DNA of 24,580 bases from Candidatus Daviesbacteria bacterium RIFCSPHIGHO2_02_FULL_39_12 (GTDB lineage: Bacteria; Patescibacteriota; Microgenomatia; Daviesbacterales; UBA10151), in the NCBI GenBank assembly GCA_001777055.1, contig MFCX01000027.1, forward strand, positions 1 to 24,580, written 5' to 3'. Shown piece by piece: positions 1 through 8,595 of the stretch (position 1 is its first letter; every line of letters begins with the position of its first letter). The position numbers were made by a program, and so were the translations under genes. The notes beneath the pieces are model-generated. The model was not told the origin of the DNA and searched no databases. It saw only the letters and a program-made list of their open reading frames with translations.

Positions 1-102
1 TGATTTAATGCCGGCAATTTTAAATGCCGCTTTAATATATCTGAGACCCTTAATTCTAACTGAAAGGTGTATACGATCCGCTAGCTCACCTACATCGGGG
101 TA

Positions 103-131
103 TTGACTTGCCGTATTTTTTGTGTTATATT
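103..131 (+). promoter_or_regulatory. Probable promoter of rpoBC-rpsL-rpsG
   Basis: A -35 box TTGACT (103-108) and a -10 box TATATT (126-131) are separated by 17 nt. A TG one base before the -10 (123-124) makes it an extended -10, TGTTATATT. Transcription would start near 138, giving a leader of about 160 nt before rpoB. No rplJ/rplL genes precede rpoB in the visible sequence, so rpoB seems to have its own promoter here. Confidence 0.7.
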
Positions 132-137
132 GCCCTC

Positions 138-296
138 AGTTTAATAAACGAGTTTGTAAGTTCGTTTTTTAAGCTTTGCTTAAAAAAAAGATAGAGGCGT
201 ACGGATACGTATGCTTATTTTTGTTGACTCTGATGATATCAGAGTAAGAACTGTCCTAAAATTCCGTCTAAGCGGAAATATTGAGGCCATCTACTA
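138..296 (+). promoter_or_regulatory. Structured 5' leader of rpoB with four hairpins
   Basis: The untranslated stretch before rpoB contains four consecutive inverted repeats: 165-174/178-187 (TTTTTTAAGC with GCTTAAAAAA), 197-203/208-214 (GCGTACG with CGTATGC, one G-U pair), 227-234/238-245 (ACTCTGAT with ATCAGAGT) and 262-266/273-277 (TTCCG with CGGAA). None is followed by a U-tract, so these are not simple terminators. A weak GAGG (283-286) precedes the rpoB ATG by 10 nt. A regulatory role is inferred from the structure only. Confidence 0.4.
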
Positions 297-3200
297 ATGT
301 CAGGAAATTACTCTACTGAAAAAACTGAACGTAAATATTGGAGTAAAACACCAAGCTTGGTACCGCAACTAAATTTAATCCAAATTCAGTTAGATTCATA
401 TAATTGGTTTCTTAAAGAAGGTATTAAAGAAGTTCTTGCAGAGATTTCTCCTGTAGAGGATTTCACAGGAAAAAACTGGACCCTGGAACTTGGGTCCTTT
501 TATTTTGGCAAACCAAAGTATACTGCAGAACAAGCCAAAGAAAAAGGTGTAACTTTTGATGCTCCTTTAAAAATTGAAGCGCTCCTGATAAATAAACAGA
601 CTGGCAAACGTGCTAAGCAGGAAGTATTTTTGGGCGATATTCCGCAAATGACTGATAAAGGCACGTTTATTATTAACGGAGTAGAAAGAGTGATCATTAA
701 TCAGCTGGTCCGTTCTCCTGGCGTATTCTTTCAAGCCCTGGATGACCCGATTACTGGCAAGAGGCTATATTCTGCTGAAATTCGTCCATATCGAGGCTCA
801 TGGCTGGAGTTTTCTATATCCAGGACTGGCGTGTTGACTGCTAAAATAGACAGAAGAAGAAAGTTTGCGGCCACTACATTTTTACGGGCCTTAGGTTTTT
901 CTGCTACGCAAGACATAATTGACCTTTTTAAAGATATAGATTCCGGGGAACACAAATTCATTGATACTACTCTTTCCAAAGACCCTACAATTAATACGGA
1001 TGAGTCTTTACTGGAAATATTCAGGAAGATGCGTCCCGGTGATCCGGTAGTTTTGGAAAATGCTAAAGCTTTACTGGAGGGGATGTTTTTTAACTCCAGG
1101 CGTTATAACTTAACTAAAGTTGGCCGTTTTAAGATCAATAAAAGATTAGATTTAGATTTGCCTAATACGGAAGAAAACTGGATTTTAACCAAAACAGACA
1201 TTATTGCCACTTTGAAATACTTGATTAGGTTAAATATGGGTGAGGGAAAAATAGATGATATCGATCACCTGGCAAATAGAAGAGTCAGATGCGCCGGCGA
1301 ACTGGTGCAACAGAATGCTTTCCGGATTGGAGTATTAAGACTGGAGCGGATAATCAAAGAGAGAATGAGTTTGACTGCTGTTGATCAGGAAGTAGCTCCG
1401 GGAGGTTTAATCAATGCCAAGCCGGTGATTGCGGCCATTAATGAATTTTTCCGCTCTTCACAACTGTCCAGTATCTTGGACCAGGTTAATCCTTTATCGG
1501 AGTTGGATCATTTAAGGAGGTTGTCTGTGATGGGAGCAGGCGGTATTACCCGCGACAGGGCTTCTTTCTCAGTGCGTGACATCAATCATTCGCAATATGG
1601 CAGGATCGATCCTATCCGTTCACCGGAGGGACAAAACATAGGACTTGTGACTTACTTGGCTTTATATGCCCGAATCAATGAATATGGATTTTTAGAAACC
1701 CCTTACAGGAAAGTGGTAGTGCAAAAAGATTCGCCTAAGATTACAGAGGAAGTAGTCTATCTGTCCGCAGACGACGAAGAAGCATATCATATTACTGAGG
1801 CTACTGTGGCAATTGATAATAAAGGTTATATTTTGGACAAACGTATTCCTACCCGCCATCAAGGTTCTTTCTACGAAGGAGAATCTTCCGAGATTCAGTT
1901 GATGGATATCTCTCCTCAACAAATCTTTGGTATCTCTGCTTCTTTAATCCCCTTTTTGGCAAATGATGATGCCAATAGGGCTTTGATGGGTACTCAAATG
2001 CAATGTCAAGCCGTGCCTTTGCTCTGTCCCAGCGCGCCAATTGTGGGTACAGGCATGGAAAAGGTTGTGGCAGAAAATATGGGCAGGGTTGTCAGGGCGC
2101 CCGAGGAGGGAATAGTCACATATGTTGATGGCCGTAAATTAACTTTAAAGGGCAAGAAAAATGAGCATAACTTTGACGTTAAAAAATTCGTCCATTCTCC
2201 GCAAGGTACTTGCTATTCGCAAAAACCTGTGGTTGGTATTGGAGCCAAAGTGAAAAAGGGAGATCTTTTAATAGACGGAGCAGCTACCCAAAACGGTGAA
2301 TTGGCTTTGGGCCAGAACCTGTTGATTGCCTATATGAGTTTTGACGGTTTAGGCTATGAAGATGCAATTGTGATTTCTGACCGGTTAGTGAAAGAAGACC
2401 TGCTGACTTCTATTCATATTGAAGAATATGAAATTGATGTGGTGGAAACAAAACTTGGGCCGGAAGAACTGACGCGGGACATCCCTAATGTAGCTGAAGG
2501 CGCTTTGGCCAGTCTTGATGAGCAGGGTATTGTGCGGATAGGAGCAGAGGTAGATCCAAATGATATCCTGGTAGGTAAAGTCCAGCCCAAGGGCGAGACA
2601 GAGCTGACTGCCGAAGAAAGATTGCTGAGGGCAATTTTTGGTGAAAAGGCCAAAGAAGTTAGAGACACTTCGCTTCGCATCCCTCATGGTGAAAGAGGCA
2701 CGGTAATCGGAGTGCAAATTTTATCCAGGGAAGAGGGTGACGAGCTGGATACAGGCACATTAATGAGAATCAAGGTTAAGGTGGCTCAGATTAGAAAGGT
2801 GACCGAAGGAGATAAATTGGCAGGGAGACACGGCAATAAAGGAGTTATCTCTAAAATTGTGCGCGAATCAGACATGCCGTATCTGGAAAACGGAACCCCT
2901 GTTGATATTATTATTTCTCCTTTGTCTGTGCTCTCCCGGATGAATTTAGGACAACTTTTGGAAACCCACTGGGGTTTTGTTGCCGATAAACTGGGTTATA
3001 AAATAGCCGCCCCTGTATTTGAAAAAATACCCGAGGATCAGCTAATTGAAGCTTTTAAAAAGGCGAACATCCCCACTGATGGCAAGGTTAGATTAATTGA
3101 CGGCAGGACCGGCCAACCTTTTGACAGAACTATTGTGGTTGGTAAAAACTATATTTTGAAACTGATCCACATGGTGGAAGAAAAGATCCATGCCCGTTCC

Positions 3201-3653
3201 ACCGGTCCTTATTCGTTGGTAACACAACAACCCTTAGGCGGAAAAGCTCAAATGGGCGGACAAAGATTGGGAGAGATGGAGGTCTGGGCTTTAGAAGCAT
3301 ATGGCGCAGCCAATATCCTGCAGGAGATGCTGACTATCAAATCAGATGATGTAGTAGGCAGGGCAAAAGCTTTTGAGGCTATTGTGAAAGGTATTGATAT
3401 CCCTCAAGCGTTGATTCCGGAATCATTCAAAGTGTTAGTGAAGGAATTGCAGGCATTAGGCTTACAAGTTGATACCTTGGGGGCAAAAATTATTCAGACA
3501 CAAGAGGTTGAGGAAAAGCCGGAAACGGTACAGGAAATAGCTCAAATGGAACAAATTTTGGAAATGGTTCCTACAGCCAGTGAACAGGAGTTAGAAAGGG
3601 AAGGCAGCAACTTTGAAGTAGTGGATGCAGCAGCAAAGGAGGAACTTAGATGA
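297..3653 (+). CDS. rpoB: DNA-directed RNA polymerase subunit beta
   Basis: 1118-aa RNA polymerase beta subunit, half of the catalytic core with RpoC. Recognisable blocks run in family order: the N-terminal lobe, the rifampicin pocket around residues 387-403 (SSQLS...DQ.NPLSE.DH), the fork region RSPEGQNIGL, the GDKLAGRHGNKG block near residue 840, and the C-terminal clamp anchor with GGKAQMGGQRLGEMEVWALEAYGA split across residues ~980-1005. A roughly 70-aa Glu-rich C-terminal tail follows. It lacks the large lineage inserts of the E. coli protein. Residues aligned with E. coli Q513, F514 and M515 are Ser, Ile and Leu. The ATG has only a weak GAGG upstream. The stop overlaps the rpoC start by 4 nt (ATGA), which implies translational coupling. 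Confidence 0.98.
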   Translation: MSGNYSTEKTERKYWSKTPSLVPQLNLIQIQLDSYNWFLKEGIKEVLAEISPVEDFTGKNWTLELGSFYFGKPKYTAEQAKEKGVTFDAPLKIEALLINKQTGKRAKQEVFLGDIPQMTDKGTFIINGVERVIINQLVRSPGVFFQALDDPITGKRLYSAEIRPYRGSWLEFSISRTGVLTAKIDRRRKFAATTFLRALGFSATQDIIDLFKDIDSGEHKFIDTTLSKDPTINTDESLLEIFRKMRPGDPVVLENAKALLEGMFFNSRRYNLTKVGRFKINKRLDLDLPNTEENWILTKTDIIATLKYLIRLNMGEGKIDDIDHLANRRVRCAGELVQQNAFRIGVLRLERIIKERMSLTAVDQEVAPGGLINAKPVIAAINEFFRSSQLSSILDQVNPLSELDHLRRLSVMGAGGITRDRASFSVRDINHSQYGRIDPIRSPEGQNIGLVTYLALYARINEYGFLETPYRKVVVQKDSPKITEEVVYLSADDEEAYHITEATVAIDNKGYILDKRIPTRHQGSFYEGESSEIQLMDISPQQIFGISASLIPFLANDDANRALMGTQMQCQAVPLLCPSAPIVGTGMEKVVAENMGRVVRAPEEGIVTYVDGRKLTLKGKKNEHNFDVKKFVHSPQGTCYSQKPVVGIGAKVKKGDLLIDGAATQNGELALGQNLLIAYMSFDGLGYEDAIVISDRLVKEDLLTSIHIEEYEIDVVETKLGPEELTRDIPNVAEGALASLDEQGIVRIGAEVDPNDILVGKVQPKGETELTAEERLLRAIFGEKAKEVRDTSLRIPHGERGTVIGVQILSREEGDELDTGTLMRIKVKVAQIRKVTEGDKLAGRHGNKGVISKIVRESDMPYLENGTPVDIIISPLSVLSRMNLGQLLETHWGFVADKLGYKIAAPVFEKIPEDQLIEAFKKANIPTDGKVRLIDGRTGQPFDRTIVVGKNYILKLIHMVEEKIHARSTGPYSLVTQQPLGGKAQMGGQRLGEMEVWALEAYGAANILQEMLTIKSDDVVGRAKAFEAIVKGIDIPQALIPESFKVLVKELQALGLQVDTLGAKIIQTQEVEEKPETVQEIAQMEQILEMVPTASEQELEREGSNFEVVDAAAKEELR

Positions 3654-6600
3654 ACGATTTGCTGGATTTTGAAAGCCTAAGATTGACAGTAGCCTCACCC
3701 GAGGTTATTAGAAGCTGGTCGTTTGGCGAGGTGACCAAGCCTGAGACTATAAATTATAGAACTTTAAAAGCTGAAAAAGACGGTTTATTTTCGGAAAACA
3801 TTTTTGGTCCGACCAAGGATTATGAATGTTATTGCGGTAAATACAAAAGAATCAGGTTTAGAGGGGTAATTTGCGATAAGTGTGGTGTTGAGGTGACTCA
3901 GTCCAAGGTTAGGCGGGAAAGAATGGGCCATATTAACCTAGCTTCAGCTGTAGCACATTCATGGTTTGTGAAAGGAGCTCCTTCTAAGTTATCCTTGCTT
4001 TTGGATATTTCCCCCAAAAATTTGGAGGCTGTAATTTATTTTGCTTCATATTTGGTAACTAATATTGACTCAGTTTCCAAAACTGCTGCTTTGGAGAAAT
4101 TGGAAAAGGATTTGCAGGTCAAGATTAATGCTGCAAAAGACAATTTAGAGAAAAATATCAAAGGGTTGGAAGCTCAATTAAAAAAAGATTTAGCTGTTTT
4201 AAAGAAAGTTACGGAAAAGGAAAAATTTGAACTTGAGACTCAGGAGCAGGAACTTAAAAACAGGTCAGAAAAACAAAAATTAAGGGATAATTTGGTGACT
4301 GAAATAGGTCAGTTAGAAAATATCTATAAGGCTGTGGCGGATTTAGTTAAAAGCGTAGTGCCAATGAAGCTTTTGTCCGAGGAAGAGTATTACAAATTAT
4401 CCGAATATGGCGCTGCGGATTTTGTCAGTTTGGGTATGGGAGCAGAGGCAATCTTGGAAGTATTGCAAAAATTGGATTTAGATAAATTATCAGCTGTTCT
4501 ACGGGAGGAAGTCAGAAAATCCACCGGCCAGAGACATATTAAAGCTACGAAGAGATTAAGAGTGGTTGAGGGAATGCGTTCTGCAGGGATCGAATCTTCT
4601 TGGCTAATACTCAGGGTGTTACCTGTTTTGCCGCCTGACTTGCGTCCGATGGTTCAACTGCCCGGAGGCAGGTTTGCCACTTCTGATTTGAATGATTTAT
4701 ACAGACGGGTTATCAATAGGAATAACCGCTTAAACCGATTAATTAATTTGGGCGCTCCTGAGATTATCCTTAGAAATGAAAAAAGAATGTTGCAAGAAGC
4801 AGTCGATAGTTTAATTGATGCTTCTTCCAGAACTTCCAGAAGAGGGGGTCCTGTAGCCGCTCATATTCTGCGGTCATTGTCGGATATGTTGCGGGGGAAA
4901 CAGGGCAGGTTCAGACAAAACCTTTTAGGTAAGCGGGTAGATTATTCAGGCAGATCAGTTATTGTGGTTGGTCCAAGATTAAGTTTAGATCAGGTGGGAC
5001 TACCGAAAGAAATGGCTTTGGAGATGTTTAAACCATTTGTACTGCGGGAAATGATCTCAAGAGGTTTAGCCTCCAATGTTAAAGGAGCCAAAAATGTCTT
5101 GGAAATCAGACCTGCTGAAGTTTGGGATATTCTGGAAGAAATTATTAAAGGACATCCTATCTTGATAAACCGTGCGCCTACTTTGCATAGATTAGGCATT
5201 CAGGCATTTTTCCCTATCTTGGTGGATGGAAATGCCATACAAATCCATCCTTGTATCTGTGCCGGGTTCAATGCTGATTTTGACGGTGACCAGATGGCAA
5301 TTCATGTGCCTTTATCTGCTAAAGCGCAAGAAGAGGCCAAAAATTTGATGATGGCCAAGGAAAATATCTTTGGACCTGCCAATGCCCAACCAATCACAGT
5401 ACCAAACAGAGAAATGGCTTTAGGTTGTTATTATTTAACCTCTATTGCTGAACCCGAAAAAGGAGAGAAAATAAAAGCATTTATATCGACAGAAGATGCA
5501 ATCAGAGCATATAATTTTGGGAGAGTAAACATTAAACAGAAGATTCGGGTCAAAATTTTCAAAGAAGTACTGGAAACGTCAGTCGGAAGAATATTTTTTA
5601 ACCAGGCCTTACCTTTGGAAATGAAGTTTCTTAATACAGTAATAAAGGGAATAACTATTCGTGACATCATTCTTAAAGCTACCCAAACTTTGGATAAGGA
5701 ATCCGTCACTAAATTAATAGATAGTATTAAGTCCGTGGGATTCTGGGGTGCAACTATTGCCGGAGTGTCCATCTCTATTTTTGATGCCAAAATTGTGCCG
5801 GATAAACAGAAATATTTGGATTTGGCAGAAGAGAAAATTCGAAAAATTGAAAGTAATGTAGAAAAAGGTTTGATTACTCCGCAGGAAAAATCACAATTAT
5901 CACAAATGGTATGGATTAAAACTACCGAAGATTTGGCTTCAGCAACTTGGGATTATCTGGGGGAAGACAATCCTATCAGAATGATGGTAGAGGCTGGAGC
6001 CAGGGGTTCCAGAGATCAGGCCAAACAGCTTTCTGCCATGAGGGGTTTGTCCACAGATCCGACGGGAAAAATTGTCGAACTGCCTACCAAATCAAATTAT
6101 CGACAGGGTTTATCTGTGTTTGAGTACTTTACTTCAGCCAGAGGCGCCAGAAAGGGCGTAGCGGATAAGGCTTTAAAAACAGCTGATGCAGGTTATCTGA
6201 CAAGAAGATTAGTAGATGTGGCTCATGATGTGATTATTAGAATGGAAAATTGCGGAACAAAAGAAGGCTTAGAGTATGATATTTCTAAAAGTAGCTTCAA
6301 TAATGCCAGGGAAAAACTGCTGGGCAGGATGGCAGCAGAAAATGTGACTGAATCCGGCAGCCGCAAAGTCTTAGTTAAAGCAGGTGCAATCTTCACCGAA
6401 GAGATAATTCAGCAATTGCTTAAAGCATCCGTATTGGTAGTTATAGCAAAATCCCCCTTAACTTGTGAGGCAAAATATGGAATTTGCAGTTACTGCTATG
6501 GATTTGATTTAACTACCAGAGCGCTTGTTACTCTCGGGACGCCGGTAGGTGTGGTAGCTGCCCAAGCTATTGGTGAACCGGGAACACAACTGACTATGCG

Positions 6601-7342
6601 TACCTTTCACACCGGAGGTATTGTGGGGTTAGACATTACTCAAGGGTTGCCTCGAGTGGAAGAGTTATTTGAAGCGAGAACCCCGAAAATTGCGGCGCCT
6701 TTAGCAGAGATTGCAGGTAAAGTTTCTGTCATTGAAACAGAATTGGGAACCCGCGTCAGAATTAGAACAACCCAGAAACCCCATGAGGAAAGAGAATATG
6801 TTATTCCTGCTACTTCTACCCTGGCTGTTGAGGAAGGTCAACTGGTAGACGCAGGAATCATTTTGGCCACCGGACATATTGATATTAAAGAGATATTACG
6901 GGTTCAAGGTTTAAGAACGGCTCAAAGATATATTGTGGATGAAGTGCGTTCGGTTTATGAATCCCAGGGAGTACCTATAAATGAAAAACATTTTGAGGTA
7001 ATTGTCAGGAAAATGTCCGATAAGGTCAGGATTGAGTCTCAAGGTGACACTAATTTGTTACCCGGTGAGATTATTGACAAACTGAGATTCGAGGAAGAAA
7101 ACAGAAGAGTTCTAGCAGGCGGTGGTGAACCAGCCACAGCTGAGGTGATCATTTTGGGTATTACCAGAGCTTCCTTGCAGACAGAAAGTTTTCTATCTGC
7201 AGCCTCATTCCAGGAAACAACTTCAGTTTTGTCGGATGCAGCTATCTCAGGTAAGGTTGATAAGTTAATAGGGCTTAAAGAAAATGTTATAATAGGACGC
7301 TTAATACCAACCAGTTCGGAAAGAGCTAAGATAGAATTATAA
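3650..7342 (+). CDS. rpoC: DNA-directed RNA polymerase subunit beta'
   Basis: 1230-aa beta' subunit carrying the active-site Mg2+ loop NADFDGD at residues 541-547. The N-terminal zinc site is visible as C60, C62, C75 and C78. The second zinc site is C868, C939, C946 and C949. The trigger-loop region reads GVVAAQAIGEPGTQLTMR. Residues ~150-230 form a long Lys/Glu-rich coiled-coil insertion within the N-terminal region, in the place where actinobacterial beta' also has one. Start: the ATG overlaps the rpoB stop and has a strong AAAGGAGG (3635-3642) 7 nt upstream. With RpoB it forms the core enzyme; both are translated from the same mRNA. Confidence 0.98.
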   Translation: MNDLLDFESLRLTVASPEVIRSWSFGEVTKPETINYRTLKAEKDGLFSENIFGPTKDYECYCGKYKRIRFRGVICDKCGVEVTQSKVRRERMGHINLASAVAHSWFVKGAPSKLSLLLDISPKNLEAVIYFASYLVTNIDSVSKTAALEKLEKDLQVKINAAKDNLEKNIKGLEAQLKKDLAVLKKVTEKEKFELETQEQELKNRSEKQKLRDNLVTEIGQLENIYKAVADLVKSVVPMKLLSEEEYYKLSEYGAADFVSLGMGAEAILEVLQKLDLDKLSAVLREEVRKSTGQRHIKATKRLRVVEGMRSAGIESSWLILRVLPVLPPDLRPMVQLPGGRFATSDLNDLYRRVINRNNRLNRLINLGAPEIILRNEKRMLQEAVDSLIDASSRTSRRGGPVAAHILRSLSDMLRGKQGRFRQNLLGKRVDYSGRSVIVVGPRLSLDQVGLPKEMALEMFKPFVLREMISRGLASNVKGAKNVLEIRPAEVWDILEEIIKGHPILINRAPTLHRLGIQAFFPILVDGNAIQIHPCICAGFNADFDGDQMAIHVPLSAKAQEEAKNLMMAKENIFGPANAQPITVPNREMALGCYYLTSIAEPEKGEKIKAFISTEDAIRAYNFGRVNIKQKIRVKIFKEVLETSVGRIFFNQALPLEMKFLNTVIKGITIRDIILKATQTLDKESVTKLIDSIKSVGFWGATIAGVSISIFDAKIVPDKQKYLDLAEEKIRKIESNVEKGLITPQEKSQLSQMVWIKTTEDLASATWDYLGEDNPIRMMVEAGARGSRDQAKQLSAMRGLSTDPTGKIVELPTKSNYRQGLSVFEYFTSARGARKGVADKALKTADAGYLTRRLVDVAHDVIIRMENCGTKEGLEYDISKSSFNNAREKLLGRMAAENVTESGSRKVLVKAGAIFTEEIIQQLLKASVLVVIAKSPLTCEAKYGICSYCYGFDLTTRALVTLGTPVGVVAAQAIGEPGTQLTMRTFHTGGIVGLDITQGLPRVEELFEARTPKIAAPLAEIAGKVSVIETELGTRVRIRTTQKPHEEREYVIPATSTLAVEEGQLVDAGIILATGHIDIKEILRVQGLRTAQRYIVDEVRSVYESQGVPINEKHFEVIVRKMSDKVRIESQGDTNLLPGEIIDKLRFEEENRRVLAGGGEPATAEVIILGITRASLQTESFLSAASFQETTSVLSDAAISGKVDKLIGLKENVIIGRLIPTSSERAKIEL

Positions 7343-7362
7343 AGAACCAAGAGGTTAGACAA

Positions 7363-7788
7363 ATGCCGACCATTAGCCAGTTAGTCAGAAAACCAAGAAA
7401 AAGTCTAAGCAAAAAAATTAAGGCGACTGCCTTAAGGCGTAGTTTTAATGCCAAAAAGAGGCGTTTCATTCAAACTTTCAGTCCTCAAAAAAGAGGAGTA
7501 GTAACTTTGGTTAAAACAATGACCCCTAAAAAGCCAAATTCTGCCTTGAGAAAAGTAGCCAGAGTCAGACTGTCTAATAGAACTGAGGTAACAGCTTATA
7601 TTCAAGGAGAAGGACATAGTTTAGCGGAACATGGCATAGTTTTGGTCAGAGGCGGGAGGGTAAAAGATTTACCAGGAGTGAAGTACCATTTAATTAGAGG
7701 TAAATTAGATTTAGCAGGTGTAGTAGGCAGGAAACGTGGTAGATCAAGATACGGGACTAAGAAAGGCGGAGGTTTAAAAAAACAATGA
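7363..7788 (+). CDS. rpsL: 30S ribosomal protein S12 (uS12)
   Basis: 141-aa S12, a decoding-centre protein of the small subunit. Diagnostic segments are PTISQLVRKPRK at the N-terminus, TPKKPNSALRK and GGRVKDLPGVKYH. The lysines that determine streptomycin sensitivity (K42 and K87 in E. coli mature numbering) are present as K56 and K101, followed by D102, the aspartate that is methylthiolated in many bacteria. Length fits the longer type that has about 13 extra residues after the N-terminal tail. AAGAGG (7349-7354) precedes the ATG by 8 nt. The gene starts 20 nt after rpoC and overlaps rpsG by 4 nt. Confidence 0.98.
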   Translation: MPTISQLVRKPRKSLSKKIKATALRRSFNAKKRRFIQTFSPQKRGVVTLVKTMTPKKPNSALRKVARVRLSNRTEVTAYIQGEGHSLAEHGIVLVRGGRVKDLPGVKYHLIRGKLDLAGVVGRKRGRSRYGTKKGGGLKKQ

Positions 7789-8261
7789 GAGGTAAAAAGT
7801 CAGAAAAAAGAATACTGTTTCCTGATCCTATTTATAGATCAAGACTAATTAATAGACTGATTAATAAAGTAATGAAAGACGGTAAAAAATCTACAGCTCA
7901 AGCTGTAGTTTATTCAGCCCTGGAGGAAATTAAACAGTCTGTCAAACAAGATCCATTATCTGTCTTGGAAAAAGCCGTGCAAAATGTTTCTCCTAGAATG
8001 GAGGTTAGACCAAGAAGGGTGGGTGGCGCCTCATACCAGGTACCGGTGGAAGTACGAGGAGACAGAAAAGAAGCATTAGCAATTAGATGGATTCTGGCAG
8101 CAGCCAGATCAAAATCCAATAGTCAGTATCATAGCTTTGGTAAAAAATTAGCAACAGAGCTGATGGATGCAGCAAGCAATACTGGTGCTTCTATCAAAAA
8201 GCGTGACGACACTCAAAAAGTAGCCGCTGCCAATCGTGCCTTTAGTCACTTCCGCTGGTAA
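7785..8261 (+). CDS. rpsG: 30S ribosomal protein S7 (uS7)
   Basis: 158-aa S7, the primary binder of the 3' major domain of 16S rRNA and nucleator of the 30S head. The family pattern is clear: LINRLINKVMKDGKK near the N-terminus, the SPRMEVRPRRVGGASYQVP beta-hairpin arm (about residues 67-87), RWILAAAR, and KKRDDTQKVAAANRAFSHF at the end. Length is normal. It starts within the rpsL stop (ATGA); GGAGG at 7768-7772 is a plausible but distant Shine-Dalgarno. It is the last gene before the terminator at 8311-8336. Confidence 0.98.
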   Translation: MRGKKSEKRILFPDPIYRSRLINRLINKVMKDGKKSTAQAVVYSALEEIKQSVKQDPLSVLEKAVQNVSPRMEVRPRRVGGASYQVPVEVRGDRKEALAIRWILAAARSKSNSQYHSFGKKLATELMDAASNTGASIKKRDDTQKVAAANRAFSHFRW

Positions 8262-8272
8262 GCTTATTCTAT

Positions 8273-8301
8273 TTGACTTTTGAGGGTGAATTGACTAATA
8301 T
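8273..8301 (+). promoter_or_regulatory. Weak candidate promoter before the Gre-like gene
   Basis: TTGACT (8273-8278) and TAATAT (8296-8301) are spaced by 17 nt. The predicted start, near 8308, would lie immediately before the terminator hairpin, so any transcript from it would begin with that hairpin. The -10 matches the consensus at only 4 of 6 positions, so this may be coincidence in AT-rich DNA. Confidence 0.3.
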
Positions 8302-8310
8302 TTACAAGGT

Positions 8311-8336
8311 AACCTCCCAATTGAGGGAGGTTTTTT
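8311..8336 (+). terminator. Intrinsic terminator after rpsG, overlapping the next gene's ribosome-binding site
   Basis: A perfect 8-bp stem (AACCTCCC 8311-8318, GGGAGGTT 8325-8332) with loop AATTGA is followed by a run of T to 8336. The GGGAGG in the 3' arm (8325-8330) is also the only Shine-Dalgarno for the ATG at 8340, 9 nt away. The hairpin could therefore both terminate transcription and mask the ribosome-binding site in any readthrough RNA. Confidence 0.8.
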
Positions 8337-8339
8337 GAT

Positions 8340-8564
8340 ATGGATATTAAATTGAGACTTGAAAAAATAGAAATGTGGAAAGATATCTTAAAACAGCTTG
8401 AGGCTCATTTGGCAATCATTTTGATCAAAAAAGGTGAAGCTGCTCAAGAGGGTGATTTATCCGAGAATGCAGCTTATACTATGGCAATAGAGGATGCAGA
8501 AACTACCAGAGTTAGAATTGGAGAAGTAAAAAAGATTATTAGAGAACTGGAGGGTAACAAGTAA
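8340..8564 (+). CDS. Gre-type transcript cleavage factor, N-terminal coiled-coil domain only
   Basis: 74-aa protein matching only the N-terminal domain of GreA/GreB factors. Full GreA is about 158 aa, with a coiled coil that enters the RNA polymerase secondary channel and an FKBP-like C-terminal domain that anchors it. Here two helices flank the tip GDLSENAAY (residues 38-46). Tip residues D39 and E42, equivalent to the acidic pair that helps coordinate catalytic Mg2+ in GreA, are kept. The FKBP-like domain is absent, and the stop is followed directly by a repeat and fusA, with no leftover C-terminal sequence. It could be a minimal secondary-channel factor or a degenerated greA. Family assignment is from the motif; function is inferred. 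Confidence 0.7.
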   Translation: MDIKLRLEKIEMWKDILKQLEAHLAIILIKKGEAAQEGDLSENAAYTMAIEDAETTRVRIGEVKKIIRELEGNK

Positions 8565-8588
8565 CAAGTGTCACCAGTTACTAGTTAC
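8554..8588. repeat. Palindromic intergenic repeat before fusA
   Basis: GTAACAAGTAAC (8554-8565) and GTTACTAGTTAC (8577-8588) form an inverted repeat with one central mismatch around an 11-nt loop. It covers the stop codon of the Gre-like gene and reaches to 7 nt before the fusA ATG. The right end, ACTAGTTACAAAACTTATG, resembles the ends of the repeats before rpsC and rpsQ (ACTAGTCACTAACTTATG). No Shine-Dalgarno is left for fusA. Confidence 0.6.
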
Positions 8589-8595
8589 AAAACTT

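Noticed and set aside
1..137. An open minus-strand frame reading QYPDVGELADRIHLSVRIKG and onward to the left edge
   Set aside because: It looks protein-like, but it has no ATG, GTG or TTG before the stop near 137, and it runs under the rpoB promoter. A gene here would need sequence to the left or a frameshift.
165..187. TTTTTTAAGC/GCTTAAAAAA hairpin as a terminator
   Set aside because: The T-run is on the 5' arm and A-run on the 3' arm on both strands, so there is no U-tract after the stem in either direction.
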